DNA from: RZYX01 sp036654375
GTDB lineage: Bacteria > Bacillota > Clostridia > Oscillospirales > Acutalibacteraceae
Direction: 5' to 3'
Assembly: GCA_036654375.1 (NCBI GenBank)
Contig: JAVVSD010000006.1
Coordinates: 33,386 to 97,385 of the forward strand
Length of the DNA: 64,000 nt
In this document: one piece after another, positions 44,073 through 53,197 of the stretch
Position numbering within the stretch: the first letter of the stretch is position 1
Layout: the number at the start of each line of letters is the position of its first letter
Program-made: the position numbers and the translations under genes
Notes under the pieces: generated by a model
The model's database searches: none
What the model was told of the DNA's origin: nothing
The model's input: the letters and a program-made list of their open reading frames with translations, nothing else

Positions 44073-45137
44073 TTATTCAGCAAGTGCCTTAACTTCCTGA
44101 TATTTAGCAAGGTCAGTGTAAAGCTCACTCTTATAAGGGTTACGCTTTGTCTTAACAACTTTGTAAACCATGTAAACAAACACGCCAACATTTGCAATAA
44201 GTGCAAGTAAGCTGAAAATGAACAAAGCCGTTGTATCAACGCCTGAACCGCCTGCAATAGCCGTTACACCTTCAGTAAGCTTGATGCCCTGCTCTGTTGC
44301 AAGAACTTGAAGCTGTGAAGCAGAAGATGAGTTGACTGCAAACTTGCCAGTGTCGATAAACGCGGGGAATGTTTGTGCAAACATACACCAAAGAGCAAGA
44401 GTGTGCGCGCGATGCTGGAGCCATGCACCTTTACCAACTGTGAATGCACAGATTGTTGGAGCGAGAAGTAATGCGAGTCCGCAGTACCATGCATGACCTG
44501 GCAAACAGTTGTATGTGTATGCAAAATTCCAAAGGTCATATGCGATAATCCAGAACCAAAGCATATCAGGCCAAAGCATATCCTGGCTTCCGTCCTTCTT
44601 TGACTTCTTTCTTATACAGATGCCAACCCAGCCTGTGATTGTGATGATATTAAGAATGCCTGCAATGGCATTCATGTAGTTCCAAGAACCACCTATGTAA
44701 TACTGAACCTGATTGTGAAGATATTCAACAACACCATCAGAGTAATTCATGCCAACTTGAAAGTCACGGGTAACTGCTTCTAAAATGTTGATTGCAAGAA
44801 TAAGTGGAGGGAAGCATAAAGCCCAATTTTTGTCGCTGAGTTTCCACTCTTTTCCTGTCTTTTTGTTTGTTCCCTTAAGATATCTGATACACCAAAAACC
44901 GATACATCCGGCAGTTGATGAATAGACCTTCATAAGATGGAACCAATCCATGTAAGCGGTGTCTTTTAAGACGGTCAGCCAGAGAATTGTGAGAACTGTT
45001 GGCAAGACAACGAACGCTCCAAATCCTATCCATTTGAATCTACGAGTAATCTCGTTAAGACCAAATAGTGACACAAGTACAGCAAGCCATACAAGGATTA
45101 CCAAAGCGGTGCTTGCTCCTGATGCGAATACGAACAT
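44073..45137 (-). CDS. DUF5692-like polytopic membrane protein
   Basis: 354 residues with AGGAGGAG before the ATG. About ten helices and aromatic-rich loops: NEITRRFKWIGFGAF, TAYMDWFHLMKVYSSTAGCIGFWCIRYLKG, CFPPLILAINILEAVTRDFQVG, LWFWIIAYDLWNFAYTYNCLPGHAWYCGLALLLAPT. This pattern matches the family I know as DUF5692, of unknown function, found in gut Firmicutes and Actinobacteria. No operon partners; the upstream region 45138-45275 is AT-rich with nothing else recognisable. The family name is recalled, not checked. Confidence 0.65.
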   Translation of the reverse strand: MFVFASGASTALVILVWLAVLVSLFGLNEITRRFKWIGFGAFVVLPTVLTILWLTVLKDTAYMDWFHLMKVYSSTAGCIGFWCIRYLKGTNKKTGKEWKLSDKNWALCFPPLILAINILEAVTRDFQVGMNYSDGVVEYLHNQVQYYIGGSWNYMNAIAGILNIITITGWVGICIRKKSKKDGSQDMLWPDMLWFWIIAYDLWNFAYTYNCLPGHAWYCGLALLLAPTICAFTVGKGAWLQHRAHTLALWCMFAQTFPAFIDTGKFAVNSSSASQLQVLATEQGIKLTEGVTAIAGGSGVDTTALFIFSLLALIANVGVFVYMVYKVVKTKRNPYKSELYTDLAKYQEVKALAE

Positions 45138-45275
45138 TTTAACTCCTCCTAAAAATAAAACTGGTTAATAACAATGAAAACAATTACAATTATACACGAA
45201 ATGTATCACATGTCAATAAAACCAGTGAATAAATTGTTAAAAAATAAACCGCTTGTTCATTGTTTATCCATAACA

Positions 45276-46592
45276 TTAGGGGAGGATTGAGAAAATTTTA
45301 TCCCAGTTTATTACGAAGTTGCCAACAATCATATCAACGGAATTTGCGTGCTTTATATAGCTAATTGTGTTGTTGTCCTCAAAACAGAGGTTTGGATAAT
45401 CTTCAAATATAATCTCGCGTTGCTCAACAGCCTTAAACCTTTTTATAGATAAATCATAGAACACGAGCTTTTGCATACCATTTTCAAAGCTGCCGCCAAG
45501 AGCAACCTTTGTCTGGTCTGGACTAACTGCAAAGGTGTAAATATTGTTCATTGAGATATTGAGCAGGACAGATTCGGAATTGTCCTCAAGATTGTAAAGA
45601 GTCATTGTTCCTTTGCAAAAAAGATATTTGCCACAACGCAAATATTCATCGTCAATCTGACCTTGAAAGGTGCTGATTATTTTTTCTTTGCCATTGTTAA
45701 GAACAAGAGAAAATGACTTGTTTTCATCTTTTGAAGTGTCTTTAAGATAGAGAATCCCTTTGTCGGTTTGTAAAACAAAGCTGTCAAGCACATTTGCTGC
45801 GACAAGCTGTGGCGAACCAGTAAACTCTTTTTGGCTGTAAATATCAGTGCCATAAATTCCATTTGACTGTTTGTAGTTGCGTGAAGAAAGAAAAACAAGC
45901 GTATCGTTTAACGAATTTAGCAGACAGTCATCTATTATGGTAAAATCATCTCGCATTGCTCCAGTAGCGACAGAAATATTCTGTCCTTTTATGCTTATAG
46001 CGCGGGTGGCTGTCAATGTTTTGCTGTTCAACTCAAAGACTTCTGAATAGCTTTTGTTTGATTTGAAAATATCTTTTGCATCAAAGTCAACAAGCAACAA
46101 AAGGTCACTTTTAGACTTGTAATTTTTAGGCATATCACAAAGCTTAAAAAAAGCGTATTTGTAAATTTTTGAAGTGCGGTCTGTAACATAAGTCCCAAAG
46201 CCAAGTGTTTTCCCACCATGCTGAATATAGCTTATAATTACAGGAATTTTTTGACCGTTAAAGTTAAGACTAAGCTGAAGCTTTTTAACTCTGCTAACAG
46301 CAGAAAACTTACCCCCAGAGTATGTATAAAACTCAACATCAGAATTGGGCTTGGCAACATAATAAATATTGTCAATATTAGTTTTAACAAAAGGGAATTC
46401 ACTGTCTTTATTATAGCTTGCAAGAGAGGTGTAGATGCTTTTTTGAGCGTTGCTGACCTTTTTGCTTTGTTGCACATATTCAAACTGATGCGGAAGGTTA
46501 TATACAAAGGCAACATATATAAGAATCAATGATGCAAAAAGCACTGCCACTGACACTGCCCAATCGAAATTATTGGATTGTTTAGTTTCCAA
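45276..46592 (-). CDS. Membrane-anchored protein with predicted beta-propeller-like outside domain
   Basis: 438 residues from TTG 46592 (GGAGGTG upstream). One N-terminal membrane helix (about 12-30) then an outside domain rich in short repeated beta strands (FYTYSGGKFSAV, LVFLSSRNY, GILYLKDTSKDENKSFSLVL, FAVSPDQTKVALGGSFENGMQKLVFYDLS), which resembles a TolB/WD-type propeller. No exact family recognised. It is followed on the minus strand by nothing co-directional nearby; the upstream gene is the DUF3048 lipoprotein, with a hairpin between them. Confidence 0.65.
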   Translation of the reverse strand: METKQSNNFDWAVSVAVLFASLILIYVAFVYNLPHQFEYVQQSKKVSNAQKSIYTSLASYNKDSEFPFVKTNIDNIYYVAKPNSDVEFYTYSGGKFSAVSRVKKLQLSLNFNGQKIPVIISYIQHGGKTLGFGTYVTDRTSKIYKYAFFKLCDMPKNYKSKSDLLLLVDFDAKDIFKSNKSYSEVFELNSKTLTATRAISIKGQNISVATGAMRDDFTIIDDCLLNSLNDTLVFLSSRNYKQSNGIYGTDIYSQKEFTGSPQLVAANVLDSFVLQTDKGILYLKDTSKDENKSFSLVLNNGKEKIISTFQGQIDDEYLRCGKYLFCKGTMTLYNLEDNSESVLLNISMNNIYTFAVSPDQTKVALGGSFENGMQKLVFYDLSIKRFKAVEQREIIFEDYPNLCFEDNNTISYIKHANSVDMIVGNFVINWDKIFSILP

Positions 46593-46613
46593 AATGGCAC
46601 CTCCAAAGATTTA

Positions 46614-46648
46614 AATCAAGGCGAGTTAACAATAAACTCGCCTTGATT
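46614..46648 (-). terminator. Hairpin after the DUF3048 gene
   Basis: AATCAAGGCGAGTT and AACTCGCCTTGATT form a perfect 14-bp stem with a 7-base loop; the T-run is weak (TAAATCTTT), so strength is uncertain. Confidence 0.65.
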
Positions 46649-46677
46649 GTTATACTATTAGTACATCAAGTTGCACA

Positions 46678-47733
46678 TCAAGAAATAACAGTTGAACTGC
46701 TTCTGTTTTGTGGAACAAGTCCAATATAGCTTTTTCCAACATTAAGCTTAAGTGCTGTACCATCTTCTTTATAAAGAGCAAGCATATTACCAGGAGTATT
46801 GCCTTTTTTCCATGTGATATTTTCATAGGTGCCGTTAGAAGCAATTACGCCCTTGCCACCAGTGAGGTCCATGTCGATTGAGCCAGCAGAATTGAGAACC
46901 TTAAATGATGGAATATAAAGAGTGATAACATTTGTAACTGCCATCTGTTTTCCGTCTGAATCAACCATTTTATTTTGGTTCATATAGTTATAATACAGTT
47001 TGTCTTCAGCATTATACTTAAATGTATGATTATAGCTTCCTGAAAATGACATTTTGATGCTTGCACAAGCACCGCCATTATAAGCAGAAGTTGAAGAATT
47101 AAATTTTAAAGGAGAAGCATATGAAGATTTTATATCACTTCTAATGGAGAGGTCTGAAATAGCACTTTTAAGCTTTTCACCAGTTGTATATCCAGTATGT
47201 TCCTTAGGGACTTTTTTGGAGGTGTCACGGGCAAAATATTTAGCCCGATTCTTTCCATCAATATCCTTGATTTTACGATTAGCAATAGCATCATATGCGT
47301 AGGGACTTCCACCCCAGTGAACAAAAATAGCGTCAAAACCTTCTGCAAATTCAATAAAGTCGTGACGAGCGCTGCGGATAGAGCCAACCTTTGGAATTTG
47401 GTCAACATCTGAATAAAGCCACAACATTCTTGTTATGCCAGCCTCAACAAGCCCCTCAACGACGATGTCAGGTGTGCAAAGTCCCCATTGTGGTCTTGCA
47501 GCAGGAACATTATTGACAACAACTGCGACTGGTCTTTTCCCAGCTGCACTTGCTCTAAGATTGTTTGCTCCTGTGAGCGGATTTACAAGCGGTTTTGAAG
47601 CAGATTGTGAATCGTGATTTGATGGTGAATTTTTGTCATCTTTTTTGCCATCTTTGCCACAACCAAAAGTACAAATTAGAAGTGTTAAAATAAGTAAAAT
47701 TGCAGCAAAAGAATTAAAATTTCGTTTTATCAT
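46678..47733 (-). CDS. DUF3048 (YerB-like) lipoprotein
   Basis: 351 residues from ATG 47733, with AAGAAGGTAT upstream; the frame opens at 47796. Lipoprotein signal with acylated Cys in ICTFGC, a charged Ser/Asp-rich linker, then DUF3048: NPLTG, PVAVVVNNVPAARPQWGL, VVEGLVEAGITRMLWLY, VGSIRSARHDFIEFAEGFDAIFVHWGGSP, and a C-terminal ITWKKGNTPGNMLALYKEDG. YerB proteins are widespread in Firmicutes; function not established. The upstream region holds the tRNA-Arg gene on the other strand. Confidence 0.88.
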   Translation of the reverse strand: MIKRNFNSFAAILLILTLLICTFGCGKDGKKDDKNSPSNHDSQSASKPLVNPLTGANNLRASAAGKRPVAVVVNNVPAARPQWGLCTPDIVVEGLVEAGITRMLWLYSDVDQIPKVGSIRSARHDFIEFAEGFDAIFVHWGGSPYAYDAIANRKIKDIDGKNRAKYFARDTSKKVPKEHTGYTTGEKLKSAISDLSIRSDIKSSYASPLKFNSSTSAYNGGACASIKMSFSGSYNHTFKYNAEDKLYYNYMNQNKMVDSDGKQMAVTNVITLYIPSFKVLNSAGSIDMDLTGGKGVIASNGTYENITWKKGNTPGNMLALYKEDGTALKLNVGKSYIGLVPQNRSSSTVIS

Positions 47734-47901
47734 ATGTATACCTTCTTTGCAGCTGCCAGCAAGCAGCGAAATTTGAATAATTATATTATACAACATATGG
47801 TATCTTTTTCAAGAGTTTACCAACATATTTTGTTTTCTATTTAGGAAAATTTTATATACAAAAATCGACTAATTTCACAAATGCAGTATGGGACGCGACT
47901 A

Positions 47902-47930
47902 TTGACACTTGTAGCTTTATTTGTTAGAAT
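47902..47930 (+). promoter_or_regulatory. Promoter of tRNA-Arg
   Basis: TTGACA at 47902 and TAGAAT at 47925 with a 17-base spacer, ending 16 bases before the tRNA. Confidence 0.8.
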
Positions 47931-47946
47931 TGTTTGTACTTTATAA

Positions 47947-48023
47947 GCGCCCGTAGCTCAGCAGGATAGAGCGTTCGCCTCCTAAGCGAAAGGCCACGCG
48001 TTCGAATCGCGTCGGGCGTGCCA
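47947..48023 (+). tRNA. tRNA-Arg (CCU)
   Basis: 77 bases including an encoded CCA end. Acceptor GCGCCCG pairs with CGGGCGT (one G-U), D-arm AGCTCAGC...GAGC, anticodon loop CTCCTAA (anticodon CCU, reading AGG), T-arm with GTTCGAATC. It lies alone on the plus strand between the DUF3048 lipoprotein and a CPBP protease gene. Confidence 0.96.
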
Positions 48024-48091
48024 TCAACCTTACAAAAGAGGTTGTGTTTTGCATTCTTTGGTGGTAATTATTTTAAGGCGGTTTTTTGAAA

Positions 48092-49144
48092 ATGAACCAA
48101 TTCTTTAACCAGTCACCCTATGGTAAAATACCGCTGGACTTTGACGGTAATTTTTCTGGAGGACAAGGTGAACTTCCCAATCATACGGAGAAAAGGCAAT
48201 TGATGCTTCTTAGCACTGTTGCTGGTCTTTGTGTGGTTTTTTTTCTGCTACTTCAAAATATTATCCCAAAAATCATGGTAAAAATGGGCATTGCAAATAT
48301 ATACATAGCGAGTGAAGAAGCAAGCATTTGCATAGATATAATACTATCGCTGATATGTATTTTCATACCATTTTTAGTCGCATCTTTTGTTGTCAAAAAG
48401 ATTTCTCCGCAAACGGAGGTTCTTCCATTTAGAAAGCCGAACTCTCCAGAACTTTTTGGGATTGCAATTGCAATTGGTGTTTTGGCAATGCTTTTGAGCA
48501 ACTATATAACAAGTGCATTTATTTTCTATATGGATAATGCAGGCGTTGAGTTCAGTTCACCATCAGAAGCTCAGTTCACTGGTGGAACAGCATCATTTTT
48601 GCTTTATATTTTAAGAGGAGCAATAGTTCCTGCACTCATTGAGGAATTTGCACTTCGTGGCGTTATTATGCAACCGTTAAGGAAATATGGAGATAAGATT
48701 GCAATAATAATCAGTTCTCTTATTTTTGCGGTAATGCATGGCAACATGGTTCAGGCACCCTTTGCATTTATACTTGGCTGTGCCATTGGATATCTTGTAA
48801 TACTCACCGAAAGCCTTTGGACTGGAGTTGCAATTCATTTTATAAACAACGCATTTTCAATAATTATGGCTGCAATTTCAACAAAAATGGGGTATGAAGT
48901 ATACTTCAGAGTGTTTACAATTATCAGCCTTCTGATTATTGTTGCAGGTGTTGCGGCAACTCTTTGGTTCGTTACAAACAGGAAAAAATACCCACGGCTT
49001 AAAAGTAGGGGCGGAGAAACAAAAACAATGCGGAGAAACTACAATAGGAGTGCATTAAAAACATATTTTCTTAACCCTGCACTGCTTGTAGCTTTTGGAT
49101 TTTTGATATATAATATGACTGATTATATTAAGCTTGGAGGATAA
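48092..49144 (+). CDS. CPBP family intramembrane metalloprotease
   Basis: 350 residues from ATG 48092 (AAGGCGG 10 bases upstream; TTG 48086 is too near). About eight helices. The CPBP/Abi motifs are present: the glutamates in ALIEEFALRGVIM, the His in FAVMHGN, and the HFINNAFS helix. These coordinate metal or act as glutamate protease residues within the membrane. Substrate unknown. It precedes tadA by 2 bases with GGAGGATAATT between, so the genes are coupled. Confidence 0.9.
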   Translation: MNQFFNQSPYGKIPLDFDGNFSGGQGELPNHTEKRQLMLLSTVAGLCVVFFLLLQNIIPKIMVKMGIANIYIASEEASICIDIILSLICIFIPFLVASFVVKKISPQTEVLPFRKPNSPELFGIAIAIGVLAMLLSNYITSAFIFYMDNAGVEFSSPSEAQFTGGTASFLLYILRGAIVPALIEEFALRGVIMQPLRKYGDKIAIIISSLIFAVMHGNMVQAPFAFILGCAIGYLVILTESLWTGVAIHFINNAFSIIMAAISTKMGYEVYFRVFTIISLLIIVAGVAATLWFVTNRKKYPRLKSRGGETKTMRRNYNRSALKTYFLNPALLVAFGFLIYNMTDYIKLGG

Positions 49145-49146
49145 TT

Positions 49147-49599
49147 ATGTCTGACGAGTATTTTATGAGGCAGGCACTTTTGCTTGCACAGCAGTCCTGT
49201 GATGAGGGAGAAGTTCCTGTTGGTGCCGTTGTAGTTAAAGATGGAGTCATCGTCGGCAAGGGAAGAAATCGGAGAGAGTTTTCTAAAAATGCACTTTCAC
49301 ACGCAGAGCTTGAGGCTATTGATGAAGCCTGCAAAACACTTGGCGGCTGGCGGCTGTTTGAATGTGATATGTATGTGACACTTGAGCCTTGTCCAATGTG
49401 TGCAGGAGCTATAATCAACTCAAGGATAAAAAGGTTAGTTTATGGAGCGCAGGACTCAAAAGCAGGATCCACAGGGTCTGTAATAAACCTTTTTGATTTA
49501 CCATATAATCATCGTCCGCAGGTCGTTTGTGGAGTGCTAAAAGAGGAATGCGCAAAGATTTTAACGGACTTTTTTAAAGAATTGCGAACTAAAAAATAA
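49147..49599 (+). CDS. tadA: tRNA-specific adenosine deaminase TadA
   Basis: 150 residues. It converts A34 to inosine in the wobble position of tRNA-Arg(ACG). The zinc site is HAELEAI and PCPMCAGAI, with the proton-shuttle Glu in HAE; GAVVVKDG and YGAQDSKAGSTGSV are also family features. It follows the CPBP protease closely and precedes mrp by 33 bases. Confidence 0.96.
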   Translation: MSDEYFMRQALLLAQQSCDEGEVPVGAVVVKDGVIVGKGRNRREFSKNALSHAELEAIDEACKTLGGWRLFECDMYVTLEPCPMCAGAIINSRIKRLVYGAQDSKAGSTGSVINLFDLPYNHRPQVVCGVLKEECAKILTDFFKELRTKK

Positions 49600-49632
49600 A
49601 CTTAAATATATTATTTTCAGGAGATGTTAAAA

Positions 49633-50466
49633 ATGAGCGAAAATACAAGCGATTGCAATCATGACTGTGGTTCGTGCTCAAACAAATGTGAAAATGCGGA
49701 CCTGCATATTCCGCAAGGTGAATATAGCAAGGTCAAAAAAGTTATCGGTGTTGTAAGTGGAAAAGGTGGAGTTGGAAAATCACTTGTCACTTCTTTGCTT
49801 GCAATTTCAGCAAAGGCAAGAGGAAACCGAGTTGCAATTCTGGATGCAGATGTAACAGGTCCTTCAATCCCAAAGGCTTTTGGAATTAAAACAAAGGTAA
49901 AGGGTACAGATATTGGAATGATACCTGAAAGGAGCAAGCTTGGCATAGACATTATGTCTATCAATCTGCTTCTTGAGGAGGATACAGCACCCGTCGTGTG
50001 GCGTGGGCCTGTTATCAGCGGAGTTATCCAGCAATTCTGGAGAGATGTTGCATGGGGTGAAGTCGACTATATGTTTGTTGATATGCCTCCAGGCACAGGC
50101 GATGTTCCGCTAACTGTCTATCAGTCACTTCCGATTGATGGAATAGTAATTGTAACAACACCACAGGACCTTGTAACCATGATTGTCACAAAGGCATACA
50201 ACATGGCAAAGATGATGAACATTCCTGTCATAGGAATTGTTGAAAATATGAGTTATGTTAAGTGTCCTGACTGTGGCAAAAACATTGAACTTTTTGGAAA
50301 AAGTAAGGCAGAAGAGGTTGCAAAAGAACTTGGAACAACAGTACTTGCAAAGTTGCCAATAGATAGCAAAACGGCAGAGCTTGTTGACAATGGCTCTGTT
50401 GAGCTTGCAGATGATTCAATGCTTAAGAATGCAATTGAAAGAATTATTGATTTTACAAAGGAGTAA
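49633..50466 (+). CDS. Mrp/NBP35 family Fe-S carrier ATPase
   Basis: 277 residues from ATG 49633; ATG 49624 lies immediately after AGGAG. A short Cys-rich N-terminus (CNHDCGSCSNKC) recalls ferredoxin-like or NBP35 types. The P-loop is SGKGGVGKS, followed by LDADVTGPSIPKAF, the switch FVDMPPGTGDVPLT, and a C-terminal CPDCG metal motif near residue 210. Such proteins bind and transfer [4Fe-4S] clusters. Adjacent to the SmsC-SmsB genes, so part of a Fe-S assembly locus. Confidence 0.93.
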   Translation: MSENTSDCNHDCGSCSNKCENADLHIPQGEYSKVKKVIGVVSGKGGVGKSLVTSLLAISAKARGNRVAILDADVTGPSIPKAFGIKTKVKGTDIGMIPERSKLGIDIMSINLLLEEDTAPVVWRGPVISGVIQQFWRDVAWGEVDYMFVDMPPGTGDVPLTVYQSLPIDGIVIVTTPQDLVTMIVTKAYNMAKMMNIPVIGIVENMSYVKCPDCGKNIELFGKSKAEEVAKELGTTVLAKLPIDSKTAELVDNGSVELADDSMLKNAIERIIDFTKE

Positions 50467-50469
50467 TTT

Positions 50470-51204
50470 ATGTTAGAGCTTAAAAACTTGTCCTTTAAAA
50501 TTTCGGACAATGATGGTGAGCTTGAAATAATAGATGGACTTAATCTTAATATTGATGAAGGAAAATTTATTGTTATTACTGGCCCAAACGGTGGAGGCAA
50601 GTCAACACTTGCAAAGCTAATAATGGGAATTGAAAAGCCAACTTCAGGTCAGATAATTTTTAATGGCAAAGATATAACAAATTTGGGAATTACAGAAAGA
50701 GCAAAGCTTGGAATCGGCTATGCTTTTCAGCATCCGCCACGCTTTAAAGGTCTTACAGTCCGTAGCCTTTTAAGCCTTGCACATGGAAGCGAGCTTCCAG
50801 TTGATGAGTGCTGTGCATATCTTACAAATGTTGGTCTTTGTTCAAAAGACTACTTGAATCGTGAGGTTGATACATCACTTTCAGGTGGAGAAGTAAAGAG
50901 AATAGAAATAGCAACGCTTATGGCAAGAAAGCTAAAGCTTGCAATTTATGACGAGCCAGAGGCAGGCATTGACCTTTGGAGTTTCACAATGCTTGTTGAC
51001 AGCTTTAAAGCTATCAGCCAAAACAGGCACGATAGCGTAATGATAATTTCTCACCAAGAAAGAATAATGCAGCTTGCAGACGAAATTGTGGTTATTGCTG
51101 ATGGCAAAATTCGCAATCAGGGTCCAAAGGACGAGCTGTTGCCAAAGCTTCTTGGAGAGTTTAATGAAAACTGCAGTTTAAGAGGAGAGGTAGTGGCAAA
51201 ATAA
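50470..51204 (+). CDS. SufC-like ABC ATPase (SmsC)
   Basis: 244 residues. Walker A is GPNGGGKST, the signature LSGGEVKR, Walker B LAIYDEPEAGIDL, and the H-loop IISHQE. It is the ATPase of a SUF-type Fe-S scaffold. With only one SufB/D-like partner next to it, and no SufS, SufU or SufD, the pair fits the minimal SMS system (SmsC plus SmsB) of anaerobes. It overlaps smsB by one base. Confidence 0.93.
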   Translation: MLELKNLSFKISDNDGELEIIDGLNLNIDEGKFIVITGPNGGGKSTLAKLIMGIEKPTSGQIIFNGKDITNLGITERAKLGIGYAFQHPPRFKGLTVRSLLSLAHGSELPVDECCAYLTNVGLCSKDYLNREVDTSLSGGEVKRIEIATLMARKLKLAIYDEPEAGIDLWSFTMLVDSFKAISQNRHDSVMIISHQERIMQLADEIVVIADGKIRNQGPKDELLPKLLGEFNENCSLRGEVVAK

Positions 51205-52151
51205 TGCAAAATAATTTTGATTTCAAAGTATCTCTCGAAAGTGTTGATAAAGGCATTCTATCAGAAATTGCCGATTTAAAAGCCACCCCGATGGGCGCAT
51301 ACAATATCCGTCGTAATGGAGAAGGTGTTGTTAGACACTCGACAGAGAATATAATAATAGAACAAAAAAAGGACAAGCCGGGAATTGATATAACAATAAA
51401 GCCAAACACAAAAGGTGAAACAGTTCATATCCCTGTAATCATCACAGAAACAGGCGTAAACGATGTTGTTTACAACGATTTCTTTGTTGGCGACAATTCA
51501 GATGTGCTTATTGTTGCAGGCTGCGGAATCCACAATTGTGGCGACAAAAAAAGCCAGCACGACGGTATACACTCATTTCATATTGGCAAGAACGCAAGGC
51601 TGAAATATGTTGAAAAGCATTATGGCGAAGGCGATGGAAATGGTGAAAGAGTCCTTAATCCAACAACAATAGTAGAAGTGGGAGAAAATTCCTATTGTGA
51701 AATGGAAATGGTTCAAATAAAGGGTGTTGACTCAACAGTCCGAGATACAAAGGCAACTATTGCAGCAGGCGGAAGAATGGTAATGCTTGAGAAGCTTATG
51801 ACTCATGGCAACCAGATTGCTCGTTCAAACATGGAGGTTGACCTTAACGGAGAGGACAGCACAGCACAGATTATTTCAAGGACAGTTGGAAGAGATAACT
51901 CAGAGCAGATATTCAATCCAAAGGCTGTTGGGAATAATAGATGCAGGGCTCATGTTCAGTGCGATTCCATAATCATGGACCATGCAAAGATAAGCTCAAT
52001 TCCAGCAATTGCTGCAAATCATCCAGATGCACAAGTTATTCACGAAGCTGCAATCGGAAAGATAAATAACGACCAGCTTATAAAGCTACAAACCTTTGGC
52101 ATGGACGAAACCGAAGCAGAGAATATTATTATTCAAGGATTTTTAAAATAG
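51204..52151 (+). CDS. SufB/SufD-like Fe-S scaffold (SmsB)
   Basis: 315 residues. The right-handed beta-helix of SufB/SufD is evident from repeated strands: DVLIVAGCGIHNCGDKKSQHDGIHSFHIG, YCEMEMVQIKG, IISRTVGRDNSEQIFNPKAVG, CDSIIMDHAKISSIPAIAANHPDAQVIHEAAIGKINNDQLIKLQTFGM. The HEAAIGKI and HVQCDS motifs are diagnostic. Shorter than SufB (about 470), as in SMS systems. It is the last gene before a terminator. Confidence 0.93.
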   Translation: MQNNFDFKVSLESVDKGILSEIADLKATPMGAYNIRRNGEGVVRHSTENIIIEQKKDKPGIDITIKPNTKGETVHIPVIITETGVNDVVYNDFFVGDNSDVLIVAGCGIHNCGDKKSQHDGIHSFHIGKNARLKYVEKHYGEGDGNGERVLNPTTIVEVGENSYCEMEMVQIKGVDSTVRDTKATIAAGGRMVMLEKLMTHGNQIARSNMEVDLNGEDSTAQIISRTVGRDNSEQIFNPKAVGNNRCRAHVQCDSIIMDHAKISSIPAIAANHPDAQVIHEAAIGKINNDQLIKLQTFGMDETEAENIIIQGFLK

Positions 52152-52219
52152 CAAAACAGTTAAAACCATGCTTAATCCCTAAACATTCAATTATTAGTGG
52201 ACAGATAATACAAATTGCT

Positions 52220-52257
52220 CTGCCAGCTCAAATTTTATTGGGCTGGCAGTTTTTTTA
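52220..52257 (+). terminator. Terminator of the cpbp-tadA-mrp-smsCB array
   Basis: CTGCCAGCTCA and TGGGCTGGCAG form a stem of 10-11 bp followed by TTTTTTT. Confidence 0.88.
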
Positions 52258-52270
52258 TATAATAAAATAA

Positions 52271-52298
52271 AAACGGAGCAGAAAAAACTGCTCCGTTT
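52271..52298 (-). terminator. Terminator of the membrane-protein gene at 52321
   Basis: AAACGGAGCAG, T-rich loop and CTGCTCCGTTT, then TTATTTTATT on the minus strand. Confidence 0.85.
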
Positions 52299-52320
52299 GG
52301 CGGTAATATTAAAATATTGA

Positions 52321-52956
52321 CTATATAATTCCAAGCGGGATAAGAACAGCAAGCAAAATAGCATTGATACCCATGAGAGTTCCAATAAACATTTTTTGCG
52401 TTTTAGGCTCTTTGTCGTAAATGAGGAATGCTGCAAGAAAGAAGGGAATGTAGGTTGTGATAAACACAGGAATTGCACCCCACCACGAATAAACCCATAT
52501 AAATGCAGGAGTAGAGGCAAGGAATATCTCCATAAGAGAAAATCCAAGGGCACTAAGTATTGCAAAGAAAATGCGGTTGTTAATTCCAAGGATTTTTTTA
52601 TCTTTGTCTTCCGGAAGAAGTTTTGCAGTAAAACCAGCAATTGCAAACATCATTGATAGCTCCCAACAAACGCCAACAAGAAGTATGTAGGATGTGCTTG
52701 AAGCGGAAACTGTCCACAAAGCATATCCGCTAAAGTGGCAAATGACAGCATTCATAATTTCATAGAACCAATGCACGCTATAGAGTGCAAGGGCTGCAGC
52801 AACTGCCTTAAAGTTCTTTGCTTTAATTTCATTGACATAAACAATAGCAACGAATGCAAGTAGTGCGATAAATGTCCAGTTAAAATTTGATGTGTCACGA
52901 ACCATAGACTCGGCTGCCTTTGCAGCTTCGGCATAATCGCTGTTACCAAACAACAT
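52321..52956 (-). CDS. Unknown polytopic membrane protein
   Basis: 211 residues, six or seven helices, aromatic-rich: WTFIALLAFVAIVYVNEIKAKNFKAVAAALALYSVHWFYEIMNAVICHFSGYALW, a charged loop PEDKDKKILG, and FIWVYSWWGAIPVFITTYIPFFLAAFLIYD. No family recognised with confidence; the style resembles the DUF5692 protein at 44073. It has a textbook promoter with a dyad overlapping the -10, placed just downstream of the TetR gene, so TetR control is likely. No neighbouring genes in its transcription unit. Confidence 0.7.
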   Translation of the reverse strand: MLFGNSDYAEAAKAAESMVRDTSNFNWTFIALLAFVAIVYVNEIKAKNFKAVAAALALYSVHWFYEIMNAVICHFSGYALWTVSASSTSYILLVGVCWELSMMFAIAGFTAKLLPEDKDKKILGINNRIFFAILSALGFSLMEIFLASTPAFIWVYSWWGAIPVFITTYIPFFLAAFLIYDKEPKTQKMFIGTLMGINAILLAVLIPLGII

Positions 52957-53060
52957 TTAATTTTCCTCCCCATGTTAAATTGATTTTTATATTTACCGCC
53001 AAAATAAAATCCAAACACATAATTAAGGAGTATGACTTGTTCGCATAGAATATGTATAAC

Positions 53061-53099
53061 TAAATAATTTAACTAATTAATTATTTATTTAGCTAAATA
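53061..53099 (-). promoter_or_regulatory. Dyad operators at the 52321 promoter
   Basis: A perfect 14-bp palindrome TATTTAGCTAAATA (53086-53099) touches the -10, and a second inverted repeat TAAATAATT...AATTATTTA (53061-53087) lies beyond it. The TetR gene next door is the natural candidate to bind them. Confidence 0.6.
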
Positions 53100-53125
53100 T
53101 TATCACAAACGCAATTTTATGTCAA
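53097..53125 (-). promoter_or_regulatory. Promoter of the 52321 membrane-protein gene
   Basis: On the minus strand TTGACA (53125-53120), 17-base spacer, TAATAT (53102-53097). Confidence 0.75.
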
Positions 53126-53131
53126 TAAAAA

Positions 53132-53154
53132 AGTGCAGACAAAATGTCCGCACA
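53132..53154 (-). terminator. Terminator of the TetR gene
   Basis: GTGCGGAC, 5-base loop and GTCTGCAC (one mismatch) then TTTTTTATT on the minus strand. Confidence 0.75.
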
Positions 53155-53197
53155 AAAAATTAAAAGTTAAAATTAAAGATACGCAAATAAACCATAT

